Source: an uncultured Lachnospiraceae bacterium
GTDB lineage: Bacteria > Bacillota > Clostridia > Lachnospirales > Lachnospiraceae
DNA length: 64,000 nucleotides
Reading direction: 5' to 3'
NCBI GenBank assembly: GCA_910583965.1
Contig: CAJUAE010000001.1
Location: forward strand, 67,251-131,250
A model generated the notes under the pieces. That model ran no database searches. It was not told the origin of the DNA and was given only the letters and a program-made list of their open reading frames with translations. This document shows, one piece after another, positions 8,271-16,693 of the stretch (position 1 is its first letter; each line of letters begins with the position of its first letter). The translations under genes were made by a program, and so were the position numbers.

Positions 8271-10295
8271 ATGAAAAGAATAAAAATAAAAAATGGACAG
8301 CCCTACCCTTTAGGAGCCTCCGTCAAGGAGGACGGCATCAATTTTTCTATGGTAAATAGTTCCAATAAGAGGTGTGGAATTGTATTTTACCGAAAGGGAG
8401 TTGAGCAAAAAGAGCGTATTCTGTTTGATCAGAAACACAGAATTGGAAATATTTATTGTGTCTTTGTGGAAGGAATTACGGCCAGTAATTGTGAATATAA
8501 TTTTTTTATTGGTGATTGTATCTTTGTAGACCCTTATGCAAAACGAATTGTTGGCAATGAAAAATGGCGTTGCGGTGAATTTGAGCGTCTTATTTTGCGC
8601 GGTGGATTTGATAATTGTGTGTTTGACTGGCAGGGAACAACACCATTGCATATTCCATATCAGGAAAGCATTATGTACTGTCTCAATGTCAGAAGCTTTA
8701 CAAAGCATTCTTCTTCCAAAGTGACAAAGAAAGGGACTTTTGAAGGGCTTACGGAAAAGATCCCATATCTGAGAGAGCTAGGAGTTAATTCAATAGAATT
8801 GATGCCAGCTTATGAATTTGAGGAGTGTGAATGGGACCAGACAGCAGCGGAAACCAAGCAGCAGATTGCATATCAGGTGGAGCATATTGACGCGGAGCTA
8901 CCATTAGACAAGGAACCAGAACACGCAAAAAGATTGAATTGTTGGGGATATAAGGATGCATTTTATTTTGCGCCAAAAGCGTCTTATTCTGCAAGTGGAA
9001 ATCCTTGTGAAGCATTTAGAGATATGGTGTGTAAGTTCCATAAAAATGGCATAGAAATAATCATGCAATTTTATTTTCCAGATGATATTAAACAGGGATA
9101 TATTCTGGAAATTATTAAGCACTGGATTTTGGAATATCACATTGATGGTGTACATTTAAAGGGCAATCGGTTGCCTTTGACGCTGATTGCGACAGAACCA
9201 CTTCTGGCAGATACAAAGATTATGTGTGAAAATTTTTATCTGCATGAAATCTATCCCGATGGAGCAAATCCGTCTGTCAAGACATTAAGTTATTATAGGG
9301 ATGAGTTTATGTGTGATATGCGCAGATATCTCAAGGGAGACCAAGACATGCTCAAAAGCTTCCAGTATCACATGAAAAATACAAATCCTAAGTGTGGTGT
9401 AATCAATTATATTACAAATTATTATGGATTTACGTTGAATGACCTTGTTTCTTATGAGCGGAAGCACAATGAGTTAAACGGCGAAGATAATGCAGATGGA
9501 ACGGATTATAATCTCAGTTGGAATTGTGGCGCGGAGGGACCATCACGCAAAAAAGCAGTGAGACAGCTACGACATAAGCAGATGAAAAATGCACTAGGAT
9601 TTTTATTTACGGCACAGGGAACACCGCTTTTGTATGCAGGAGATGAGTTTGGAAATAGCCAGCATGGCAATAACAATTGTTATTGTCAGGACAATGAAAT
9701 TGGATGGGTCAACTGGAGTGGTATTACTGCAAATGCAGATATATTTGCTTTTGTTAAGGAGTTGATTTCTTTCCGAAAAAGTCATAGTATTCTCCATCTT
9801 GGTGAGCAGCTTACAATGCTTGACCAATTTGGTCAGGGATATCCTGATCTTTCCTATCATGGTGAGGAAGCCTGGAAGGCACAGTTAGAGGGCTATAACA
9901 GACATATTGGAATTATGTACTGTGGAAAGAATGACAAGGGAGATGGCGGAGATTATATTTACATCGCCTATAATATGCATTGGAATGCGCATCGTTTTGC
10001 ACTGCCATCCATCGCAAATCACAAATGGATTTCTGTGATTTGTACAGAAGAAAATCTTGTTATTTCTGACATTGAGAGGAATACAGAATATATTGATGTT
10101 GCGCCGAGGAGTATTTCGATTTTAATAGGTAGAATGTTGTCTGAGGAGGAAAGAAAACAAAAAAATTCTCTTATGATAAAGGATAATACATTACAAAAAA
10201 CAGATGTGATTCCAAATAAACGTTGTGCGGTAACTTCAGCATCAAAAAATACTATAAAAAATAATCAAAAAAATAAAAGCAAAAAAGGTAAGTAA
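8271..10295 (+). CDS. GlgX/isoamylase-like GH13 protein, predicted catalytically inactive
   Basis: Related to glycogen debranching enzymes of the GlgX/TreX type: N-terminal CBM48-like domain (about 1-120), then a (beta/alpha)8 domain and a C-terminal beta domain; 674 aa is near the family length. The conserved block GFTLNDLVSYERKHNELNG with the following NLSWNCGAEGP is diagnostic. The active site is not preserved: the nucleophile position in the DGFRFD motif reads DGVHLK (Lys297, Arg replaced by His295), and the HD of the transition-state motif reads YY (384-385). Only the acid Glu320 remains. I infer a non-catalytic glucan-binding or regulatory role. The C-terminal 60 residues are Lys/Asn-rich and low-complexity. 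Likely co-transcribed with the sirtuin-like gene and DUF5662. Confidence 0.85.
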   Translation: MKRIKIKNGQPYPLGASVKEDGINFSMVNSSNKRCGIVFYRKGVEQKERILFDQKHRIGNIYCVFVEGITASNCEYNFFIGDCIFVDPYAKRIVGNEKWRCGEFERLILRGGFDNCVFDWQGTTPLHIPYQESIMYCLNVRSFTKHSSSKVTKKGTFEGLTEKIPYLRELGVNSIELMPAYEFEECEWDQTAAETKQQIAYQVEHIDAELPLDKEPEHAKRLNCWGYKDAFYFAPKASYSASGNPCEAFRDMVCKFHKNGIEIIMQFYFPDDIKQGYILEIIKHWILEYHIDGVHLKGNRLPLTLIATEPLLADTKIMCENFYLHEIYPDGANPSVKTLSYYRDEFMCDMRRYLKGDQDMLKSFQYHMKNTNPKCGVINYITNYYGFTLNDLVSYERKHNELNGEDNADGTDYNLSWNCGAEGPSRKKAVRQLRHKQMKNALGFLFTAQGTPLLYAGDEFGNSQHGNNNCYCQDNEIGWVNWSGITANADIFAFVKELISFRKSHSILHLGEQLTMLDQFGQGYPDLSYHGEEAWKAQLEGYNRHIGIMYCGKNDKGDGGDYIYIAYNMHWNAHRFALPSIANHKWISVICTEENLVISDIERNTEYIDVAPRSISILIGRMLSEEERKQKNSLMIKDNTLQKTDVIPNKRCAVTSASKNTIKNNQKNKSKKGK

Positions 10296-10297
10296 AG

Positions 10298-10867
10298 ATG
10301 TATATTTGGAAACACTTTAAAACAATTACACATCATAAATTTATGGTAATGAAAGGGTGCTTTTCCGTTGGCTTGTACAGACAGGGACTGATGCATGACC
10401 TTTCTAAGTATATGCCAAGTGAATTTCTTGTCGGGGCAAAATACTATCAGGGAACACAAAGTCCGAATAATGCAGAGCGAAAGGAAAAAGGATATTCTGC
10501 TGCATGGTTGCATCATAAAGGCAGAAATAAGCATCACTATGAGTATTGGATGGATTACAGTGCACATGCAGGCAGGGGAATTATTCCTGCAAAGATGCCG
10601 GATAATTATATTGTAGAGATGTTTATTGATCGGGTTGCTGCCTCCAAAAATTACAATAAGGAAAATTATACAGATGATATGGTTTTAAAGTATTATCTCA
10701 GCGGAAATCCTGGCGCTTTTATGCATAAGGAAACGAGAAGAAAACTTGAGAAATTATTGTATATGTTGGCAGAACGGGGAGAAAACTATACAATGCGTTA
10801 TATTCGCAAGAGAATTATTCCTAAGATCAAAAAACAAAATTTTTTAAAATCAAAGAGATATAAGTAA
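10298..10867 (+). CDS. DUF5662 family protein
   Basis: A 189-aa soluble protein matching the DUF5662 family. It carries a His/Asp-rich pattern (HDLSKYMPSEF near residue 33, HHKGRNKHHYEYW near residue 69) that looks like an HD-type metal-binding helical bundle, but no enzymatic activity is established that I know of. It begins two bases after the GH13 stop codon, so it is translated with that gene. The N-terminal MYIWKHFKTITHHKFMV is typical. The strongly basic C-terminus (KRIIPKIKKQNFLKSKRYK) could bind nucleic acid or membranes; that is inference. Confidence 0.82.
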   Translation: MYIWKHFKTITHHKFMVMKGCFSVGLYRQGLMHDLSKYMPSEFLVGAKYYQGTQSPNNAERKEKGYSAAWLHHKGRNKHHYEYWMDYSAHAGRGIIPAKMPDNYIVEMFIDRVAASKNYNKENYTDDMVLKYYLSGNPGAFMHKETRRKLEKLLYMLAERGENYTMRYIRKRIIPKIKKQNFLKSKRYK

Positions 10868-10877
10868 CCGATAGAAG

Positions 10878-10927
10878 AACTCCTCATATATTAAGTATTA
10901 GAAAAAGCGCTTGATGCATGAGGAGTT
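10878..10927 (+). terminator. Hairpin that also sequesters the next ribosome site
   Basis: Ten-base perfect arms, AACTCCTCAT (10878-10887) and ATGAGGAGTT (10918-10927), are followed by GTTTTT and then by the ATG of the Cys-rich gene at 10934. It can act as a terminator for the upstream operon. The downstream arm contains GAGGAG, the ribosome site of the next gene, so the folded form would hide it. Confidence 0.6.
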
Positions 10928-10933
10928 GTTTTT

Positions 10934-11185
10934 ATGAATTGTTGGTTTTGGATTATTTTATTGTGGTGTTTTTGTGGGAAAGGTGGTTGCCAGAGCAATT
11001 GTATGTGTACGTGTGAACGTAACAATGATTGTGACTGCAATTGCAATCCTACATTCCCGACACCAGTCGTTCCACCCTGCCCTCCAAATAATGGCTGTGG
11101 ATGCGGCAATGAAATGATACAACCACGTGGTTTTGCTGGATTTGGAGACAACAATACTTGTGGATGTGAAGAAAAAGAGAACTAA
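10934..11185 (+). CDS. Cys-rich small protein, 83 aa
   Basis: No family recognised. Residues 1-14 are hydrophobic (MNCWFWIILLWCFC), followed by a Cys-rich region with CxCxC-type spacing (CMCTCERNNDCDCNCN), a Pro-rich spacer (PTPVVPPCPP) and another Cys-Gly cluster (GCGCG, CGC). There are about 16 cysteines in 83 residues. Such compositions occur in metal-binding or spore-coat and exosporium miniproteins; the genome is from a spore former, so a coat role is possible but unproven. The ribosome site GAGGAG lies within a hairpin. A strong palindrome follows the stop codon. Confidence 0.7.
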   Translation: MNCWFWIILLWCFCGKGGCQSNCMCTCERNNDCDCNCNPTFPTPVVPPCPPNNGCGCGNEMIQPRGFAGFGDNNTCGCEEKEN

Positions 11186-11190
11186 ACTAT

Positions 11191-11225
11191 TATGGAAGCG
11201 TGCACGAAAATTGCACGCTTCCATA
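11191..11225 (+). terminator. Perfect 14-bp palindrome after the Cys-rich gene
   Basis: Arms TATGGAAGCGTGCA and TGCACGCTTCCATA enclose a seven-base loop. It is positioned six bases after the stop codon as a terminator would be, although no long T run follows. Confidence 0.6.
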
Positions 11226-11231
11226 GTGTGT

Positions 11232-11421
11232 AGTAATCTCATTTCTATCAGGTGTGGGAGAATCCCGCCTCTATAGGCGGTGAGTAACTTATTTATATCA
11301 GTAATGGGATTCAACCCCTATCTGATATACTTCCGACGGATTGCAGAAGAATATTATCTTCACAACAAAAGCACTGATGGCACTTTTGAATTGAGTTGTC
11401 AAAATAATATGGAGTATAAAA
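11232..11421 (+). promoter_or_regulatory. Structured leader upstream of the methionine synthase pair
   Basis: Several hairpins are visible: CGCC-tctata-GGCG near 11264-11280, and TATATCAG/CTGATATA (about 11295-11328) enclosing an inner ATGGG/CCCCTAT pair. GGAG at about 11411 is the ribosome site of the downstream gene. I compared it by eye with SAM (S-box), cobalamin and THF riboswitch cores and found no match. The gggagaatcccgcc-type hairpin is also loosely like the ends of IS200/IS605-type elements. The identity is unknown. Confidence 0.4.
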
Positions 11422-12108
11422 ATGGAAAGCAACAATCAAGAGATTGGAAATAAAGTTAATTTAAGAGAAATTTATAGGTATTTGGGATATGGAACAAATA
11501 CTCCAGACAATAAGGTACAAAATTTAATTACGGAAGTACTTGATGCGTTACTTTGTGTAATAAAACCTAAAAATATCTATAAGGTATTTCAGAGTAATAT
11601 TTCCAAAAATCAAGTGTTGTTAAAAGAAATTGATAGAACACTTGTTTTTGAAAGCCGAAATCTTGCGGAGAACCTTGCGCAGTGTAGTACTGTGGTTCTG
11701 CTTGCGGCAACGTTGGGAATAGAAGCGGACAAACTGTTACAGCGATATGAGATAATGCATATGACAAAGGCAGCAATTGTACAGGCGTGCGGTGCGGCAT
11801 GCATTGAGGCTTATTGCAATATTTTGCAAGAACAGATATTACAAGAGTTGTCTAAAAAGGGAACAAGACTATATTTGCGACCGCGATTTAGCCCTGGATA
11901 TGGGGATTTGTCATTGGAGTATCAACGTATAATTTTTCAGGAGTTGGAGTGCACAAAACGAATTGGACTTACACTTACAGACAGCCTGTTAATGTATCCT
12001 ACAAAGAGTGTATCGGCATTGATTGGATTGACTGCCAATCCACAAAGTTGTCATATTGGGAAATGTAGTCAGTGCAACAATACAACATGTGCGTTTCGCG
12101 CAATATAA
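11422..12108 (+). CDS. Methionine synthase reactivation (AdoMet-binding) protein
   Basis: Standalone version of the MetH activation domain (Met_synt_B12), 228 aa, which binds AdoMet to reductively re-methylate inactive cob(II)alamin. The AdoMet-binding signature is visible as RPRFSPGYG near residues 153-161, and the C-terminal KSVSALIGL segment followed by a Cys-rich tail (CSQCNNTTCAF) is typical of the clostridial short form. In E. coli this domain is fused to MetH; here it is separate and followed 109 bases later by the catalytic subunit, which lacks the domain. The start ATG has GGAG seven bases upstream. Confidence 0.88.
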   Translation: MESNNQEIGNKVNLREIYRYLGYGTNTPDNKVQNLITEVLDALLCVIKPKNIYKVFQSNISKNQVLLKEIDRTLVFESRNLAENLAQCSTVVLLAATLGIEADKLLQRYEIMHMTKAAIVQACGAACIEAYCNILQEQILQELSKKGTRLYLRPRFSPGYGDLSLEYQRIIFQELECTKRIGLTLTDSLLMYPTKSVSALIGLTANPQSCHIGKCSQCNNTTCAFRAI

Positions 12109-12217
12109 CAATTTTTAACATTTGAAAAACTTTATGAAGTTATAGAGGTTAATAAGAGGAGAATCCTGTGAAAAATATATTTTTTATAGGGTAAATTTGA
12201 TAAGAATGGAGAATTTT

Positions 12218-14623
12218 ATGAAACTTAAGGAACAATTAGGAAAACAGCTACTTTTTTTTGATGGTGGAATGGGTACGCTATTGCAAGAACGCGGGCTTAT
12301 GGCTGGAGAAATACCGGAGACATGGAACATTTTACACCCAGAAATTATCAGACAGATTCATAAAGAGTATCTTCTGGCAGGAAGCAATATCATTTCTGCC
12401 AATACTTTTGGCGTAAATGCTTTTAAATGCAAAGATTTGGAATATTCAGTAAAGGAACTTGTGACTGCTGGTATTAGACTTGTTAAAGAGGCAATGGAGG
12501 AAGTGCACAGCAATCAGCCAATGTATACAGCACTTGATATTGGTTCGATTGGAAAGTTATTGAAACCACTAGGAGAAATTTCCTTTGATGAGGCGTACAA
12601 AACATTTCAGGAGATCGTTATAGCTGGCGATCAAGCAGGAGCAAATCTGATTTTGATAGAGACAGTGAGTGATTCTTATGAGATAAAAGCGGCGGTTCTT
12701 GCGGCGAAAGAAAATAGTGATTTGCCAGTGATTGTCACTATGATTTTTGATGAAAATGGAAAATTGCTGACAGGTGGTGATGTGGCAAGTGTGACAGCAA
12801 TGCTTGAAGGATTGGGTGTTGACGCAATTGGGTTTAATTGTGGATTGGGTCCAGAACAGATGAAAAAACTATTGCCACAGTTGACAACATGTTGTTCTTT
12901 GCCAATTGTGATGAATCCAAATGCTGGACTTCCAGTTGTTGTAAATGGACAGACAACCTTTCAAGTGACACCAGAGGAGTTTGCACAGAGTGTAAAGACT
13001 TTGATAGAGATGGGAGCAAGCGTTGTTGGAGGGTGTTGTGGCACAACACCAGCGCATATAAAGTGTGTGGTAGAACTTTGTAAAAGTATGAAAATTGCGT
13101 CTATTACAGACAAAAACCTGACAGTTGTGTCATCTTATAATCATGCGGTTTATTTTACTAGAAAACCATTAATTATTGGCGAGCGTATTAATCCAACGGG
13201 AAAATCCAAATTTAAACAGGCGCTTCGAGACCATGATATGGAATATCTTTATAAAGAGGGACTTACACAGGAGGAGAAGGGTGCACATATTTTGGATGTC
13301 AATGTAGGATTACCTGAGATTGATGAGCCACAGATGATGGAGGATGCAGTCACTGGAATACAGGCCATTATTGATTTGCCATTGCAGATTGATACGTCTA
13401 ACACAGAAGCAATGGAGCGAGGATTACGCTATTATAATGGAAAACCCATGCTAAATTCCGTAAATGGCAAAAAAGAGTCGATGGAGAGTGTTTTTCCAAT
13501 TGCAAAAAAATATGGTGCTGTAGTAGTGTGCCTTTGTCTTGATGAAAGTGGAATTCCTGAGACAGTTGAGGGACGGTTACAAGTGGCACAAAAAATTGTC
13601 AACACTGCTGCGAAATATGGTATTCCTAAGAAAAATTTGGTGATGGATGCGCTTGTACTTACGATTAGTACAGGGAAGGACAACGCAAATGTCACACTGG
13701 AAGTTATGCGTAAAATTCGTTATGAGATGAAGCTTCACACAGTACTTGGTGTGTCCAATATTTCGTTTGGATTGCCGGAGAGGAGTCGCATTAACACTAC
13801 GTTTTTTACAATGGCAATGAATAATGGGCTGAGTGCAGGCATTGTAAATCCTTCCAGTGAACCAATGATGTCTGCTTACTACAGTTTTAATGCGCTGATT
13901 GGTGAGGATGAACAGTGCAGTGCTTATATTGCAAATGCGTCACAGGTAATAGACAATCCCAGTGAGTCTTTTCCAGTGAAAAGTAGTGCACTTACGTTAG
14001 ACGAGGCAATTATTAAAGGATTGGTGGAAAGTGCCAGTGAGGAGACAACCAAATTACTAAAACAGAATATAGATGCATTGTCCATTATTAATGAGAAATT
14101 GATTCCTGCGTTGGATGTGGTAGGAAAAGGCTTTGAGGAAAAGAAAATGTTTCTTCCACAATTGCTGATGAGTGCAGAAGCAGCAAAGGCATCTTTTGAG
14201 GCGATAAAGACAACTTTGTCAAAACAGGGAAAGAGCAGTGAAAGCAAAGGAAAAATTGTGATTGCCACAGTCAAAGGTGATATTCATGATATTGGAAAAA
14301 ATATTGTGAGGACGTTATTAGAAAATTATGGATTTGAAATGATTGACCTTGGAAAAGACGTTGACCCAGAACAGATATTAAGAACAGTGCAAGAGCAGCA
14401 GGTGAAGTTGGTTGGACTTAGTGCACTTATGACAACTACTGTTGTTAATATGGAAGCGACAATTAAGCTTTTACGGGAACATCATGTGGTTTGTAAAGTT
14501 ATGGTAGGTGGCGCAGTGCTTACACAAGAATATGCAGATATGATTGGTGCAGATTTCTATTCAAAGGACGCTATGGGATCTGTGCGCTATGCGATGGAAC
14601 TTTATGAGAAGGGAGAATTATAA
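12218..14623 (+). CDS. metH: Cobalamin-dependent methionine synthase, catalytic modules
   Basis: Transfers a methyl group from methyl-tetrahydrofolate to homocysteine via cobalamin. Domains in order: homocysteine S-methyltransferase (about 1-290) with zinc ligands C208, C273 and C274; pterin-binding domain (about 310-560; GERINPTGKSKF, HILDVNVG); cobalamin cap (about 590-670); cobalamin-binding domain (about 680-801) with the cobalt ligand H690 in DIHDIGKN. It ends there, so the AdoMet domain is supplied by the neighbouring gene. The ATG at 12218 with GGAG upstream is preferred over an ATG at 12206 and a TTG at 12197. A GAGGAG followed by an eight-codon mini-ORF (12168-12194, GTG start) lies just upstream. 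Confidence 0.94.
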   Translation: MKLKEQLGKQLLFFDGGMGTLLQERGLMAGEIPETWNILHPEIIRQIHKEYLLAGSNIISANTFGVNAFKCKDLEYSVKELVTAGIRLVKEAMEEVHSNQPMYTALDIGSIGKLLKPLGEISFDEAYKTFQEIVIAGDQAGANLILIETVSDSYEIKAAVLAAKENSDLPVIVTMIFDENGKLLTGGDVASVTAMLEGLGVDAIGFNCGLGPEQMKKLLPQLTTCCSLPIVMNPNAGLPVVVNGQTTFQVTPEEFAQSVKTLIEMGASVVGGCCGTTPAHIKCVVELCKSMKIASITDKNLTVVSSYNHAVYFTRKPLIIGERINPTGKSKFKQALRDHDMEYLYKEGLTQEEKGAHILDVNVGLPEIDEPQMMEDAVTGIQAIIDLPLQIDTSNTEAMERGLRYYNGKPMLNSVNGKKESMESVFPIAKKYGAVVVCLCLDESGIPETVEGRLQVAQKIVNTAAKYGIPKKNLVMDALVLTISTGKDNANVTLEVMRKIRYEMKLHTVLGVSNISFGLPERSRINTTFFTMAMNNGLSAGIVNPSSEPMMSAYYSFNALIGEDEQCSAYIANASQVIDNPSESFPVKSSALTLDEAIIKGLVESASEETTKLLKQNIDALSIINEKLIPALDVVGKGFEEKKMFLPQLLMSAEAAKASFEAIKTTLSKQGKSSESKGKIVIATVKGDIHDIGKNIVRTLLENYGFEMIDLGKDVDPEQILRTVQEQQVKLVGLSALMTTTVVNMEATIKLLREHHVVCKVMVGGAVLTQEYADMIGADFYSKDAMGSVRYAMELYEKGEL

Positions 14624-14911
14624 AAGATATTGAGACAAGTCTTGCAAGTAGAAGAAACTTTTCATAGTTAAAATGAAAGGATTTGACTTGATAAAACGTA
14701 TATAGTATAGAGACTGAAAAAGTAGTGTGAAATTAAAATTTCACCATCCTGATTTGTACGCCTGCTGAAGCAGGCAGATGGGAGTTAGTGTGAAAAGTAC
14801 TTCTAACTGCTTGCAGCAAAGGCTGTTTTGTAAAGAAGTACTTTTCACGCTTGATTTGAGATTCCGCAAAGTGGAATCATGGAACTTATTGTAAAAGAAG
14901 GAGGAAAGACA
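14624..14911. other. Intergenic region dominated by repeat family R1
   Basis: No gene is visible between the metH stop codon and the small peptide gene. The first 100 bases are A+T-rich; the remainder (14724-14882) is an R1 repeat copy. The last 30 bases hold the strong ribosome site of the peptide gene. Confidence 0.6.
14724..14882 (+). repeat. R1 modular palindromic repeat, copy A
   Basis: Made of consecutive hairpins. First GTGTGAAATT/AATTTCAC, then a GATTTG-flanked stem (CCTGC/GCAGG) ending ATGGGAG (14751-14784), then a long palindrome with arms GTGAAAAGTACTTCT and AGAAGTACTTTTCAC around an inner GCAGC.. loop, then a second flanked module (14853-14882) with ATTCC/GGAAT arms. Related copies lie near 27.2, 36.7, 39.3 and 63.6 kb. 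Confidence 0.85.
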
Positions 14912-15010
14912 ATGAAGAAAATTATAACAGCTATTGTTGGTATGGCAACAGCATTTACCATAGGTGGTGTGACAGCATATGCAACAGAGGCGACAGTGCC
15001 AATGAATTAA
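14912..15010 (+). CDS. Small secreted peptide, 32 aa
   Basis: A short ORF behind GGAGG with ideal spacing. The product begins MKKIITAIVGMATAFTIGG, a textbook signal peptide with a Lys-Lys n-region and hydrophobic core, and then V-T-A-Y-A, an A-x-A signal peptidase site. Cleavage after AYA would release TEATVPMN, eight residues. No family is recognised. Such minimal genes can encode signalling peptides, or be remnants of longer secreted proteins. It follows an R1 repeat and points towards the germination gene on the opposite strand. A two-component remnant of the peptide-sensing type lies 1.7 kb away (16694-16979), which may or may not be related. Confidence 0.6.
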   Translation: MKKIITAIVGMATAFTIGGVTAYATEATVPMN

Positions 15011-15043
15011 GATTACTTTCCCTACTCGATTAGAATGTGTATT

Positions 15044-16444
15044 TTATTCTGTGGATTTTGGCAGTCGATGACGAAAGAGTGCATGGCTAAGTTTCTGCCA
15101 ACTAAATGGTATGAGTGGATAGAGATAACTTTGACCAGATACCATTTTATTAGTGACAATAGCAATAAAGAATAAAATAACCCCTGCAAGATAGCCCCAA
15201 AACTGGAAAATAGCAGTTAATATTAGATTAATTAATCGGAAAAATTTAACTGCATAACCAAGCTCATAGCTTGGATGGGTATAATTGGCAATGGCAACAA
15301 ATGCCATATATAGCATGACTTCGGCGTTAAACCACCCACTTTTAACAGAAAATTCACCAAGGATTAGCGCTGCCATAACACTGAGTGGGGTTGACAACAT
15401 ATTTGGCGTATTAACTGCTGCAAGCCGCAGACCATCAATAGCAAGTTCTAAGATTAAAAACTGCCATATCAGTGGCACATTGACATCTTCTTTTACCACA
15501 ATAAATTCAAATCCGGGTGGAATCCAGTCTGGATTTTGCATTAATAACAGAAAAGTTGGTGTAATAAAATAGGTTAATATTAAAATTAGGAAGCGCGAAA
15601 GTCTCAGATATGATCCAGTAACAGGTGGAAAGTAGTAGTCATCGGCTTCCTGTATCATATCTAATATACTAATTGGCAGAATCATAGCGGAGGGAGAGTT
15701 GTCCACCAAAATGATAATATTTCCTTCTAAAATATGTGCTGCTGCAGTGTCTGGTCGTTCTGTATATTTGAATTTTGGAAATGGATTGTACCATTTCGAG
15801 GTGTAGAGACACTCTGCAAGGCTTTCTTGATTCAGAGTCAGTGCATCAACCTTGATATTATTGATGCGGTCTCGTATTTTTTTCAAAAAATCTTTGTTTA
15901 CACGGTTGCCCATATAACAAAGTACAATATCTGTATTGGATGCTTTTCCAGCGTTGAGCATCTCCATACACAAGTCTGTGCTTCGGATACGACGGCGTAT
16001 CAATGCTGTGTTGAATACAATTGTCTCCACAAAACCGTCCTTGGAACCTCGCAAAACTTTATCTTTTTCTGGCTCCGATACACCGCGGGCAGGATAAGTG
16101 CGCGAGTCAATTAGAATACATTGATCAAAGCCATCAATAATGATAGCAAATACGCCACAAAGCACATTTTTGGCAATTTCGTTAAAGTCCTTTGTGAGAT
16201 CGACCTCTACATAAGGAATAAGCTGATTAAGTTCTTCCGCATTCTTTGGGAGGTCTTCGGCCTTTAAACCCATCAAAAATTGCAAAAGTTTTTGCATTAG
16301 TACATCTTTGCAGAATCCGTCAACAAAGTAAAATATAGCGTTTTTATTACCAATTAGGATATCGCGACTTACAATGTCAAACGATGCTTCTGTGTGAAGT
16401 AGTTCTGCCATATATTTTTTATTTTCTTCAAAATTTTGATACAT
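15044..16444 (-). CDS. GerA-family spore germination protein, SpoVAF-like
   Basis: Membrane protein of the GerA/SpoVAF family (466 aa). The N-terminal about 250 residues form the cytoplasmic GerA domain (ILIGNKNAIFYFVDGF, ARGVSEPEKDKVLRGSKDGFVETIVFN), followed by about five membrane segments in the C-terminal half (LILILTYFITPTFLLLM, PLSVMAALILGEF, LILTAIFQFWGYLAGVILFFIAIV). The RGVxEPExExxxRGxxxGFxE signature is diagnostic. The segment TPLSVMAALILGEFSVKSGWF..VMLYMAFVAIANYTHPSYELGYAVK resembles SpoVAF more than nutrient receptor A subunits, and no GerB/GerC partner genes are adjacent. Role: dormancy and germination in the spore inner membrane. Ribosome site AGAAAGG on the minus strand. Confidence 0.86.
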   Translation of the reverse strand: MYQNFEENKKYMAELLHTEASFDIVSRDILIGNKNAIFYFVDGFCKDVLMQKLLQFLMGLKAEDLPKNAEELNQLIPYVEVDLTKDFNEIAKNVLCGVFAIIIDGFDQCILIDSRTYPARGVSEPEKDKVLRGSKDGFVETIVFNTALIRRRIRSTDLCMEMLNAGKASNTDIVLCYMGNRVNKDFLKKIRDRINNIKVDALTLNQESLAECLYTSKWYNPFPKFKYTERPDTAAAHILEGNIIILVDNSPSAMILPISILDMIQEADDYYFPPVTGSYLRLSRFLILILTYFITPTFLLLMQNPDWIPPGFEFIVVKEDVNVPLIWQFLILELAIDGLRLAAVNTPNMLSTPLSVMAALILGEFSVKSGWFNAEVMLYMAFVAIANYTHPSYELGYAVKFFRLINLILTAIFQFWGYLAGVILFFIAIVTNKMVSGQSYLYPLIPFSWQKLSHALFRHRLPKSTE

Positions 16445-16693
16445 TTGAATAACCGTACCTTTCTAAGTTATTTAAGCCTGATATACGCTAAAAAATACAG
16501 TTGCATACATGCGCCAATATATGGATTCAGTATATGTCAAAATCTGTATTTCATACATTTTTTTTATCTTTCATACAATCGAGATTTACTTTTCATAGTG
16601 CTTCCAGTATACTAATATTAAAGAACTGTAAAAAATAATTGGTATATCTTGACTTGTATTTTTTATGGCTCCTAAAAGATAAGGAAAATAGGA

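Noticed and set aside
11232..11345. Riboswitch of a known methionine/cobalamin class
   Set aside because: By eye none of the invariant cores of the S-box, cobalamin or THF riboswitches is present; only hairpins can be claimed.
14724..14882. Insertion sequence or tRNA-like gene in the palindromic region
   Set aside because: No ORF, no terminal inverted repeats with target duplication and no cloverleaf; the region is explained by R1 hairpin modules.
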